Assembly: GCF_040274945.1 (NCBI RefSeq)
Contig: NZ_JBEMAR010000008.1
Location: 75,142 to 139,141 of the forward strand
From: Carnobacterium_B sp040274945
GTDB lineage: Bacteria > Bacillota > Bacilli > Lactobacillales > Carnobacteriaceae
Length of the DNA: 64,000 nucleotides
Reading direction: 5' to 3'
Each line of letters opens with the position of its first letter. The first letter of the stretch is position 1. Shown here piece by piece: positions 38,959 through 45,451 of this stretch. A program made the translations under genes and the position numbers. The notes under the pieces were generated by a model. The model saw only the letters and a list, made by a program, of their open reading frames with translations. It was not told the origin of the DNA and searched no databases.

Positions 38959-39031
38959 TAGCGCTTCTGGGATTCGAACCCAGACTGTTGAGATTTTAAG
39001 TCCCATGTCTCTGCCGTTGGACTAAAGCGCC
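38959..39031 (-). tRNA. tRNA with TAA anticodon (Leu), class I shape
   Basis: Loop CTTAAAA gives UAA (Leu codon UUA), A73, but a 5-base variable region instead of the long arm that bacterial tRNA-Leu has. Confidence 0.75.
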
Positions 39032-39041
39032 ATAATATAAA

Positions 39042-39128
39042 AGCGGAAACTGAGAATCGAACTCAGTGGGGGCAAACCCTAGCTCTCCCTCCTAGCTGGA
39101 GGGGCTGTACCAAACAGCTTATTTCCGC
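39042..39128 (-). tRNA. tRNA-Ser-like (GCT), class II
   Basis: Acceptor GCGGAAA/TTTCCGC, long variable arm, anticodon stem CCCTC/GAGGG with loop CAGCTAG; position 33 is A rather than U, and 73 is U. A regular tRNA-Ser(GCT) exists at 51993. Confidence 0.6.
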
Positions 39129-39137
39129 ATAAGATAA

Positions 39138-39220
39138 TGCAAGAGAGGGGACTCGAACCCCTACGCTCTAAGAGCCACTGATTCTAAGTCAGTGTTGTCT
39201 ACCAATTCCAGCACTCTCGC
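39138..39220 (-). tRNA. tRNA-Leu(TAG)
   Basis: Standard class II leucine tRNA; loop CTTAGAA, A73. Confidence 0.9.
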
Positions 39221-39234
39221 AAAATTACCTCTCT

Positions 39235-39340
39235 AAAAACGTTTCTCCGCTGAAGGCGTAAGTCGTAAACTATAAGAGGTATAGTTTTCCAATTAAGGCG
39301 AATATATATAACAGGGCCTGTTATACCCTTATGAAGCACT
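39235..39340 (-). ncRNA. Structured spacer
   Basis: ACCTCT/AGAGGT outer stem, AAACTATA/TATAGTTT hairpin and TATAACAGG/CCTGTTATA palindrome (39309-39327, terminator-like). No gene. Confidence 0.35.
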
Positions 39341-39345
39341 TATAA

Positions 39346-39663
39346 TTACATTAATTTTTGTAAAGTTTTACCTTCATCATTTAGTAAATATACCTTAGTT
39401 ATATAATAACTAATATAAAAGGGTTCCAAAGGAGTTATTTTTATAACTAAATCTAAATCTTTGCCTAAATCTAAAGGATTATCAGTAATTATATCATCAT
39501 CATCATATTCCATGCGGATGATAAGCTGTGATCCATCTTTCATTACGGCAGTAACTTCATTGAGTGAAGTGAATGTTCTAGACACCCCATCGATATAGTC
39601 GGTAGTTTCCTTAACTATATCGCCTTTAGCTGCTTTCCTAACTTTGTTAATTTGTAAAATCAT
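39346..39663 (-). CDS. Protein of unknown function
   Basis: 105 residues, acidic, beta-rich; GGGAG upstream of ATG. Follows tRNA-Ile, likely read from the same transcript. Confidence 0.6.
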   Translation of the reverse strand: MILQINKVRKAAKGDIVKETTDYIDGVSRTFTSLNEVTAVMKDGSQLIIRMEYDDDDIITDNPLDLGKDLDLVIKITPLEPFYISYYITKVYLLNDEGKTLQKLM

Positions 39664-39707
39664 ATCTATCTATCTCCCTATCTGTCTATTTTTTGCCTCT
39701 CGGCAAA

Positions 39708-39779
39708 TACCGACGGAAGGATTCGAACCTTCGACCTTAGCCTTATCAAGACTCTGCTCTACCACTGAGCTACATCGGT
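39708..39779 (-). tRNA. tRNA-Ile(GAT)
   Basis: Loop TTGATAA, A73, complete cloverleaf with one mismatch at 27-43. Confidence 0.88.
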
Positions 39780-39784
39780 GTAAT

Positions 39785-40050
39785 AGCTTAGAGAATCAAA
39801 CCCTAGCTATTAAAGTTACTATAAGCATTTTCTGCATGACTAGCTTATTTCTGAAGTCCACCTTGTCTGCATGATATCGTGGGCCACAAGAAACTCTTTA
39901 ACGAGCAGTAACAAGTGAAATCTTAATCTGGTGAACCCATCCAGGTGTTTACTCAGTCTTGACGAGACTTTAACCTTTGTGCACCAAGGTCGTGAGTATT
40001 GACTTTTTTATAGTATGATAGCAATGGGCGACTCCATACCTTTATTAAGA
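39785..40050 (-). ncRNA. Candidate structured RNA with palindromic loop
   Basis: 270 bases without a gene. A three-way junction (ACTC/GAGT) holds AGTCT-TGACG-AGACT and ACCTT-TGTGCACC-AAGGT; the latter loop contains the palindrome GTGCAC, a potential kissing-loop dimer site. Also a CCTGG/CCAG hairpin and outer TAATAGCT/AGCTATTA pairing. Possibly related in spirit to the large tRNA-linked phage RNAs (GOLLD, ROOL), not proven. Confidence 0.4.
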
Positions 40051-40056
40051 TTTCTA

Positions 40057-40142
40057 AAGAGAGTAGGGGGCTCGAACCCCTAGACGTTTTACCGCCACTA
40101 GTTTTCAAGACTAGCCAGCACTACCGATATGCAAGACTCTCC
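40057..40142 (-). tRNA. tRNA-Ser(TGA)
   Basis: Class II, anticodon stem CTAGT/ACTAG, loop CTTGAAA, U73. Confidence 0.85.
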
Positions 40143-40153
40143 ATAATTGGTGG

Positions 40154-40537
40154 CTAAAATGCCACCTTAAAAGGACTAAAACTAAATTTACCATCAATAC
40201 AATTACGTTTTTGAGATTCAATAACTGTATTCTTCCCAAACATTCCATGTTTTTGAGCATTAGTAAGGTAAAAATACATATTTTTCAAACCAATTAAATT
40301 GTCAGTGTGAAAAATAATCTTACCAATATTCTCGGTATTGATAGAATCTAATTCTACCATATCTTGAACAATTTCATAACCATTAGAAACTCCTTCTCCT
40401 AGGTCATGGTCAAATGCAATTACATCAATAACAACATCTGGATTAGCTTTACGCCATTCAAGAAATTCTTCTCCAGTTCTGAAAAGAGTCCATCCATTAG
40501 GGCATTTACGTAAATCATCAATAAAAATTCTTTTCAT
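40154..40537 (-). CDS. Cyclic-phosphate-processing receiver-like protein
   Basis: 127 residues. 'IFIDDLRKCPNGWTLFRTGEEFLEWRKA' and 'VIAFDHDLGEG.SNGYEIV' are the hallmarks of the small receiver-like family (cREC) predicted to process 2',3'-cyclic phosphate ends; the acidic pocket (DD, DHD) is intact. Among phage tRNA genes, a role in healing cleaved tRNA is a reasonable guess. Own promoter at 40568-40596. Confidence 0.75.
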   Translation of the reverse strand: MKRIFIDDLRKCPNGWTLFRTGEEFLEWRKANPDVVIDVIAFDHDLGEGVSNGYEIVQDMVELDSINTENIGKIIFHTDNLIGLKNMYFYLTNAQKHGMFGKNTVIESQKRNCIDGKFSFSPFKVAF

Positions 40538-40567
40538 AATGAACTTCCTTTCTTAACTTTATAATTA

Positions 40568-40596
40568 ATTATAACATTTTAAAAGAAATTTGTCAA
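40568..40596 (-). promoter_or_regulatory. Promoter (minus strand)
   Basis: TTGACA, 17 bases, TATAAT with the TTAATTATAAAGTTAA leader. Confidence 0.85.
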
Positions 40597-41265
40597 TTAA
40601 TTTCCTTTATATCGGCTGTAAATTTCTTTATCCAATTCAATTAAAGCTTCTAAGGATTCAAGCTGTCTATCATAAACAGTTTTTTCGAGTTCTTTATTTT
40701 CTTTTTTAGCTTCTAATAAGGGAACCATAGTATCAATAGCAACTTCATTCAAAATTTCCCACATTGATTCCGTAGCTTTTTTACGTAGATTATGTGGGTT
40801 TTCTTTATCTTCATATGCTATAAGACAATTTGCAAAAGAAGGGAAAAAAGTATTGATTTTAAGTAGTATCAAATAAGAAACTTCTTCTAATTCTGTTTTA
40901 GAAAAATTATCAGAATTAAAAAATGTTTTAAACAACTCAGCCTTTTCTTTATCTAAGTTTCCTCCATAAGAAATTAAACACCTTGTGTAATCATAACGTT
41001 CAATATCTTCTGTAAAAATATTATAATTAATAGCTTCTACAGCAGACTCATAATCACAATTACCTATTACTATTGTGTTTTTAATAAATTCTGTTGTTGG
41101 ATCTTTTAATGCCATAGCATCTTGATTCCGATTTTTTAATTTTTTATTCTTGATCTTTTGTGCTTTTTTCTCAGCAAACTTTTGCTTGAAATTATCAGAT
41201 TTAAGAACGGAAATACTACACATTAAGAAACCAAGACCAATAACCCCTAAACTTACATAGAACAT
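40597..41265 (-). CDS. Membrane-anchored helical protein, unknown
   Basis: 222 residues; N-terminal transmembrane helix (~2-20), a Lys-rich stretch (KKAQKIKNKKLKNRN), then an all-helical cytoplasmic domain. ATG behind AAAGGATG; own promoter. No family recognised. Confidence 0.7.
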   Translation of the reverse strand: MFYVSLGVIGLGFLMCSISVLKSDNFKQKFAEKKAQKIKNKKLKNRNQDAMALKDPTTEFIKNTIVIGNCDYESAVEAINYNIFTEDIERYDYTRCLISYGGNLDKEKAELFKTFFNSDNFSKTELEEVSYLILLKINTFFPSFANCLIAYEDKENPHNLRKKATESMWEILNEVAIDTMVPLLEAKKENKELEKTVYDRQLESLEALIELDKEIYSRYKGN

Positions 41266-41300
41266 TTTAAAACATCCTTTCTTATTTAACCTTATAATAT

Positions 41301-41329
41301 ATTATAACATGATAAGAAAAAATTTTCAA
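41301..41329 (-). promoter_or_regulatory. Promoter (minus strand)
   Basis: TTGAAA, 17 bases, TATAAT. Confidence 0.8.
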
Positions 41330-41337
41330 ATAAGAAA

Positions 41338-41409
41338 TCCTGCCGAAGAGAATCGAACTCTCATCTTCTGCGCCACAAGCAGATGTAATAACCATTATAC
41401 TACGACGGG
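41338..41409 (-). tRNA. tRNA-His(GTG)
   Basis: Loop TTGTGGC; acceptor has one mismatch (3-70). A73 rather than the usual C73 opposite G-1, so charging by HisRS is uncertain. Confidence 0.75.
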
Positions 41410-41411
41410 TG

Positions 41412-41745
41412 TAATAAAAAGCGCCCAAGAGAGAAAGAATAGTATCTTTGCTCTCCACTTTTGGGCGAAAGAGATCGGGCTCCTCTTTAACCCCACCTTT
41501 AAGGGGACCCTCTCTTTTAATATTGGCATTGCTTGGTACGCATTATTAAGGGGCGCAGCAATACTCGCTTCAAAATTTATGAGAGTTTTAATCGCTAATT
41601 TGAGGTGTACACTCACAACCCTATCGTAAGACTCCATATTAGCAGAGCCATAAAAAATACCGTTATGGTTAGCCCCCAGCACGGTTTAAAAACTTGCCAG
41701 ATTATATCCGCAAGGCTCGATACAGCGAATGTCATTCCTGTACCT
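41412..41745 (-). ncRNA. Candidate structured RNA
   Basis: About 330 bases, richer in G+C than its surroundings, dense in stems (CGCCCAA/TTGGGCG, CCCC-TTAAAGG-TGGGG inside AAAGAG/CTCTTT). A 95-codon minus-strand frame covers it but lacks a ribosome site and protein-like composition. Plausible non-coding RNA between tRNA-His and tRNA-Arg. Confidence 0.4.
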
Positions 41746-41746
41746 A

Positions 41747-41817
41747 CCGGCAGTAAGGGAGTCGAACCCCTGTTTCCACGTTCGTAGCGTGGTGTCCTTC
41801 CATTAAACGAACTGCCG
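41747..41817 (-). tRNA. tRNA-Arg(ACG)
   Basis: Loop CTACGAA, G73. A34 needs TadA deamination to read CGN codons. Confidence 0.9.
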
Positions 41818-41819
41818 AA

Positions 41820-41888
41820 AATAAAAACCTACACGTCTGAATCGTTCATGACCAATTCAGAATCCTCCATCCTGTGTCCTCGGTTTTT
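41820..41888 (-). ncRNA. Spacer hairpin
   Basis: AAAAACC/GGTTTTT enclosing CTGAAT/ATTCAG; between two tRNAs. Confidence 0.35.
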
Positions 41889-41890
41889 AA

Positions 41891-41962
41891 TGCTGGTTGA
41901 GAGAATCGAACTCCCATTCCTGGGTTACAAAGCCAGAGTAATAGCCGTTATACTAAACCAGC
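41891..41962 (-). tRNA. tRNA-Thr(TGT)
   Basis: Loop TTTGTAA, A73; last anticodon-stem pair is C-C. Confidence 0.85.
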
Positions 41963-41964
41963 GT

Positions 41965-42114
41965 AACCAAGTTGAGGGAACTGGATAGATTTTACTCTAG
42001 CAGCTATCAACTTGTGTAAAGGGCTATGACGAGATAGCCAACATTTTTAGAGAATTAACATGGGGTTAACCTATTGAATAGACCCTTGGTAGCTATTCAA
42101 CCATACTCTCTAAA
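41965..42114 (-). ncRNA. Structured spacer, two stem-loop units
   Basis: CAAGTTGA/TCAACTTG (41968-42014), GGCTAT/ATAGCC (42022-42039) and TTTAGAGA/TCTCTAAA (42046-42114) with an inner TTGAATAG/CTATTCAA stem and GGTTAACC palindrome. Confidence 0.4.
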
Positions 42115-42188
42115 CGGTCACAACGGGGGTCGAACCCGCATGTACACACGCTGACAACGTGGTGGGACTGCCTTTGCCCTATATGACC
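42115..42188 (-). tRNA. tRNA-Asp(GTC)
   Basis: Loop TTGTCAG, G73 as expected. Confidence 0.88.
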
Positions 42189-42192
42189 ATAA

Positions 42193-42264
42193 TTGCGGGA
42201 ACAGGAATCGAACCTGATGTTTTTGGCTTATGAGGCCAACGTGAGACCATTTCACTCTCCCGCA
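42193..42264 (-). tRNA. tRNA-Met/Ile2(CAT)
   Basis: Loop CTCATAA, acceptor TGCGGGA/TCCCGCA, A73. Position 1-72 is a pair, so not an initiator. Confidence 0.88.
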
Positions 42265-42267
42265 AAA

Positions 42268-42335
42268 TGTCTATTAGTGGATTCGAACCACATCCAAATC
42301 GCTTATGAGACGACTTCGGTAAACCTACAACAGAC
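42268..42335 (-). tRNA. Truncated-D-arm tRNA (CAT)
   Basis: 68 bases. Seven-pair acceptor GTCTGTT/AATAGAC, loop CTCATAA, normal T-arm, but only 14 bases between acceptor and anticodon stem (GGT-TT-ACC mini-stem), so no normal D-arm. Confidence 0.65.
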
Positions 42336-42343
42336 AGTAAACT

Positions 42344-42410
42344 AGAACCAATAAATAAAATATGCTAAATTAAAAGTTTAGTTTTTTATAGTTAATTGCT
42401 GTTTGGTTCT
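42344..42410 (-). ncRNA. Y-RNA-like element E
   Basis: 67 bases; stem AGAACCAA/TTGGTTCT, then ACAGCAAUU and an inner CTAAA/TTTAG hairpin. One base from the 3' end of tRNA-Lys, so probably cut from the same transcript. Confidence 0.55.
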
Positions 42411-42411
42411 A

Positions 42412-42497
42412 TGCCCCCACTAGGATTCGAACCTAGGACCCTCCGGTTAAAAGCCGGATGCTCTACACCTTTCGGATAACCACTGAGCTATGAAGGC
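42412..42497 (-). tRNA. tRNA-Lys(TTT), enlarged D-loop
   Basis: Loop CTTTTAA, A73. The D-loop has ~11 extra bases containing CC-GAAA-GG (a GNRA-capped mini-hairpin). Confidence 0.85.
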
Positions 42498-42506
42498 AAA
42501 AATAAC

Positions 42507-42664
42507 AAGAACGAAAGTTTAGACCTAATTTAGAGTTCACGCACTCAAGGGAAGTACCTAGAAAAAACCAGCGATCAATTCATTGGCATAAACCTATGAA
42601 TCAATAAGAATATAACTATTAACATAGTTCCCATTATTAGTTAGAGGATTGCTGTTTCGTTCTT
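42507..42664 (-). ncRNA. Y-RNA-like element C (long)
   Basis: 158 bases; stem AAGAACGAAA/TTTCGTTCTT (10 pairs), ACAGCAAUC, and a block TTTTTTCTAGGTACTT...CCCTT...AGGTCTAAA shared with element D. Confidence 0.6.
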
Positions 42665-42687
42665 TAAGTGACAGGCAATAAGTAAAC

Positions 42688-42860
42688 AAGAATGATTTTT
42701 AGACCTTATAAGTTTTAGCATTTACGTAGCTAAAGGGTAAGTACCTAGAAAAAACCTCTCACGCCGACATATTTGAACTCGCAGACTAGTTGTCGGTTAT
42801 GTCTGCGGCTCCTCTTAATATCATCTATTAGATTTTTTAAGAGATTGCTGTATCATTCTT
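42688..42860 (-). ncRNA. Y-RNA-like element D (long, pseudoknot)
   Basis: 173 bases; stem AAGAATGAT/ATCATTCTT, ACAGCAAUC, then an H-type pseudoknot: CGCAGAC/GTCTGCG interleaved with CCGACA/TGTCGG (with a T-loop-like AGTTCAAATA loop), then the block shared with element C. Confidence 0.65.
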
Positions 42861-42862
42861 TA

Positions 42863-42934
42863 TGATCCGTACGAGAATCGAACTCGTAATTCCACCTTGA
42901 AAGGGTAGCGTCTTAACCGTTTGACCAACGGACC
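42863..42934 (-). tRNA. tRNA-Glu(TTC)
   Basis: Loop CTTTCAA, A73. Confidence 0.9.
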
Positions 42935-42938
42935 AGAA

Positions 42939-43022
42939 TGGGCCCCCTAGGATTCGAACCTAGAGCGTATCTTACGTCACGGATTTACAGTCCGCTTGCT
43001 TCACCAATTTGCATAGAGACCC
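42939..43022 (-). tRNA. tRNA-Tyr(GTA)
   Basis: Class II, loop CTGTAAA, A73. Confidence 0.9.
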
Positions 43023-43053
43023 GTTAATGGAGAACAGACACTCCATAATAGAC

Positions 43054-43175
43054 AAGAATCAAACCATATGTGCTACCGTTACACCACAGGCTGTCTGTTA
43101 AGCCTACTAGGATTCGAACCTAGACCACCAATTTTCAAGATTGTTTGTAGGGTTTAGTATTGCTGTAAGATTCTT
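43054..43175 (-). ncRNA. Y-RNA-like element F with tRNA-like module (YrlA-like)
   Basis: 122 bases; stem AAGAATC/GATTCTT, UU-ACAGCAAU, then AAACCCUA/UAUGGUUU, a variable-arm-like hairpin (CAAT-CTTGAAA-ATTG), a perfect T-arm (CTAGG-TTCGAAT-CCTAG), an acceptor mimic closed by TAACAGAC (AGGCT/AGCCT), and a D-arm (GTGT-AACGGTA-GCAC). Same permuted order as element A. Confidence 0.7.
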
Positions 43176-43177
43176 TA

Positions 43178-43249
43178 CTGACTAGAGAGGATTCGAACCT
43201 CCAACAATTCGGTTAACAGCCGAGCGCTCTACCATTGAGCTACTAGTCA
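43178..43249 (-). tRNA. tRNA-Asn(GTT)
   Basis: Loop CTGTTAA, G73. Confidence 0.9.
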
Positions 43250-43289
43250 AAATTTACTAGAAGCCAATAGATGGCTTCTAAGTATTTAA

Positions 43290-43682
43290 TTATCGTACTT
43301 CAAATTCTGGAACCAAAGCACTTGGTTTAATAGTGATTTTAAATTGATATTGGTTCGCTTGAACCCAATCAACTTGTTCAACAATATAAACCGTTGTTGG
43401 AGATAAGCCTAAAATGTGTTTTTGAAATTCATTTTCACCTGTTTTTGCCATAATTTCTAATTGATTATCTTCTTGGTCAGCATTAACCGACATTTGACCT
43501 TCAATCGTATATAACACTTCATCGCTGACAGTATTAATGAAAGTAATCTTTCGTTGCACCTTAAAGTTATCAGCATCTTCACTTAAACTTTGCGAGGCAA
43601 CTTCAGCATCTGTACAGGCTCCTAAAGCAACTAAGGAAATTGATAGTGCCATAATTAAAAACCATTTTTTGAACTTTTTCAT
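43290..43682 (-). CDS. Small lipoprotein
   Basis: 130 residues; signal peptide with basic start (MKKFKKW), hydrophobic core and lipobox LGAC (Cys23), then a beta-rich external domain. It would be anchored outside the cell membrane. Phage lipoproteins often block superinfection (as Llp/Sie types), which is a possible role here; a second lipoprotein lies at 46012. Confidence 0.75.
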   Translation of the reverse strand: MKKFKKWFLIMALSISLVALGACTDAEVASQSLSEDADNFKVQRKITFINTVSDEVLYTIEGQMSVNADQEDNQLEIMAKTGENEFQKHILGLSPTTVYIVEQVDWVQANQYQFKITIKPSALVPEFEVR

Positions 43683-43710
43683 TAGCTATCTCCTTTTATT
43701 TAAAATTAAC

Positions 43711-43768
43711 AAGAAGCATCATCAACTTTATGCAATAGTATAGTTTGAAAAATTGCTGTAAGCTTCTT
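43711..43768 (-). ncRNA. Y-RNA-like element G (minimal)
   Basis: 58 bases; stem AAGAAGC/GCTTCTT, UU-ACAGCAAU; GCAAT can pair with ATTGC inside. It ends 2 bases before tRNA-Gly. Confidence 0.55.
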
Positions 43769-43770
43769 TA

Positions 43771-43841
43771 TATGGACTACAGGATTCGAACCCGCACCCT
43801 CTGGTTGGAAGCCAGAGATACTACCCTTATACTAAGTCCAC
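43771..43841 (-). tRNA. tRNA-Gly(TCC)
   Basis: Loop CTTCCAA, A73, 4-base variable region. Confidence 0.88.
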
Positions 43842-43857
43842 AAAATTTAAAAAACAA

Positions 43858-43931
43858 TCGGGAATGGAGGATTTGAACCTCCGGCCCCTCGGATCCAAAC
43901 CGAGTGCGCTACCAGACTACGCCAATTCCCG
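43858..43931 (-). tRNA. tRNA-Pro(TGG)
   Basis: Loop TTTGGAT, A73. Confidence 0.9.
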
Positions 43932-44052
43932 TTAATGCCAGAGCGTGCCCACCCGAATTTCTAATCTCCAGCTGCTAGCCCTAAGACACTGCTAGCCCCC
44001 CTCGTATTGCTTATCAAAACTGTATACTATAAATTATACAGTTTTGTCACAA

Positions 44053-44412
44053 CTAGGCTTTTTGATAGCCTACGTGATCTTTATTGCTGTCTGCTTTGTC
44101 AGTTTTCACTGCATTTTCTACTAAACGCATGATTGCAGCGAATTTTTGTGGAGATAATTCCAACCCTACTGCTGCTTGAACTTCGCCACCATCGTATGCA
44201 ACTTCTGGATCGGCCTGGTTTGCGAACCATTCAGTAACTTGTGCAGCTACCACACGGTTTTCTTTTTGCGTTTTAGTTTCGCTTTGACGACGTTTTTCAT
44301 TCATTTTGTCCACACGTTCAGCTTCTGCCAATAACAATTCTTGGTAACGAGGAGCCTCTGTCAACATTGCTGCTGCTTCACGGAACATTTCTGCTTTGTT
44401 TTGTTTAGTCAT
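44053..44412 (-). CDS. Winged-helix DNA-binding protein, paralogue 3
   Basis: 119 residues from ATG 44412 behind AAAGGGAG. Helical N-terminus, basic linker (KRRQSETKTQKEN), winged helix with 'LSPQKFAAIMRLVENAVKT' and end 'KDHVGYQKA'; same family as 14560 and 20524 but on the minus strand and without an exonuclease partner. Two TATAAT promoters upstream (44460, 44547) suggest strong expression. Confidence 0.75.
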   Translation of the reverse strand: MTKQNKAEMFREAAAMLTEAPRYQELLLAEAERVDKMNEKRRQSETKTQKENRVVAAQVTEWFANQADPEVAYDGGEVQAAVGLELSPQKFAAIMRLVENAVKTDKADSNKDHVGYQKA

Positions 44413-44459
44413 AATAATCAATCTCCCTTTTATAATTTTTTTATTTATCTTACATACTT

Positions 44460-44488
44460 ATTATAACATCTTATTCAAATTTTTTCAA
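44460..44488 (-). promoter_or_regulatory. Promoter (minus strand)
   Basis: TTGAAA, 17 bases, TATAAT. Confidence 0.8.
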
Positions 44489-44546
44489 ATAAGTAAGTGA
44501 CAAGACTCAAAATCTGAAGCAACTCTCTATTTCTTATTACATATAT

Positions 44547-44575
44547 ATTATATCATTTTAAATGATATTTTTCAA
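44547..44575 (-). promoter_or_regulatory. Promoter (minus strand)
   Basis: TTGAAA, 17 bases, TATAAT; second promoter for the winged-helix gene. Confidence 0.7.
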
Positions 44576-44582
44576 ATATGTT

Positions 44583-45152
44583 TTAAGACTTAACTACAAC
44601 CAATTCTTTATCAACTAGCAAGCCACCACAATTACTGTGAGTGTAACGATTATTTAATCGTCTATTTGAGAAAGTAGATGCTCCGCACTTATCACATTCA
44701 GAACGAACTCTAAATGATAAAAGAGGTGTTGTTGGAGCTAGTTGTAACTTTTTATTAGTTGATCCTGACGAAAGTGAACCAATATAAGATAACAATTTTT
44801 CAAATTCAGGCTCTCCATCGCCATATTTACGCCCACTTTTGTGTAAATACCAGTGAGCAAGTTCATGTTTCAGAACTTTTTCAAATAAAGCTTCATCTTT
44901 TGCTAGATATAAAGCGATCTTTGTGAACTGACCAGACATTTCAATTTTATTTCCACCAGGGAAATATCTACCATATGTTCTAGTAAGTCGGTTGTTGATA
45001 TGAAAAGTTGGAGCATTTGCCTCTTGGTTAGAGAAGAATTGATCAATGATTTTATCTCCCATTTCATTAATCTTCTCTAAAGCTTCAATTTTCTGTTTAC
45101 CACTGATAGTTCTTGGATAATCTAAACCAAAATTCCCAATTATAGTTGACAT
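44583..45152 (-). CDS. SprT-like zinc metalloprotein
   Basis: 189 residues from ATG 45152 behind AAAGGAGGAG (upstream frame runs into tRNA-Glu). HELAHWYLH zinc-metalloprotease motif (~98) and a C-terminal zinc ribbon (CDKCGAS, then NCGG), the SprT/Spartan layout. Spartan proteins cleave DNA-protein crosslinks; phage copies may clear such blocks or host proteins. Co-transcribed with tRNA-Glu upstream. Confidence 0.8.
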   Translation of the reverse strand: MSTIIGNFGLDYPRTISGKQKIEALEKINEMGDKIIDQFFSNQEANAPTFHINNRLTRTYGRYFPGGNKIEMSGQFTKIALYLAKDEALFEKVLKHELAHWYLHKSGRKYGDGEPEFEKLLSYIGSLSSGSTNKKLQLAPTTPLLSFRVRSECDKCGASTFSNRRLNNRYTHSNCGGLLVDKELVVVKS

Positions 45153-45178
45153 TGTACTCCTCCTTTTAATAAAATTAA

Positions 45179-45250
45179 TGACACTAGCGGGATTCGAACC
45201 CACATTCTCCGATAGAAAGTCGGATTTCCTAGCCATTAGAAGATAGTGCC
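45179..45250 (-). tRNA. tRNA-Glu(TTC), second copy
   Basis: Loop CTTTCTA, A73; sequence differs from the copy at 42863. Confidence 0.88.
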
Positions 45251-45280
45251 GTTTTTAATTTCTTTCTTAACTATATTAAT

Positions 45281-45309
45281 ATTATATAATTTTAAAAGAA
45301 ATTTTTCAA
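45281..45309 (-). promoter_or_regulatory. Promoter (minus strand) for tRNA-Glu/sprT unit
   Basis: TTGAAA, 17 bases, TATAAT. Confidence 0.7.
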
Positions 45310-45374
45310 GTTGTAAGCCGTATAGGCTTGAGGACTGATTGAACTTACGCCCAATTCTAGTCCCCAACTTGTAA

Positions 45375-45447
45375 TGTACCCTGCTGGATTCGAACCAGCG
45401 ACTCCCCTGTTATGAGCAGGGTGCTCTGACCGCTGAACTAAGAGTAC
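45375..45447 (-). tRNA. tRNA-Met/Ile2(CAT)
   Basis: Loop CTCATAA, A73, G1-C72 pair. Confidence 0.88.
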
Positions 45448-45451
45448 AATA

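Noticed and set aside
39785..40050. Calling GOLLD or ROOL RNA
   Set aside because: Too short for GOLLD (~800 nt) and I cannot match the ROOL secondary structure by eye; only the tRNA-linked setting and a palindromic loop agree.
41395..41682. 95-codon minus-strand frame between tRNA genes
   Set aside because: Overlaps the tRNA-His 5' end and highly structured DNA; no ribosome site.
43054..43175. Reading element F (and A at 36603) as ordinary, intron-containing or permuted functional tRNAs
   Set aside because: The acceptor strands are joined by short loops (8 and 3 bases) with only about 5 pairs and no place for a CCA end; the shared terminal stem plus ACAGCAA box ties them to five elements without tRNA parts. 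Y-RNA-like reading fits better.
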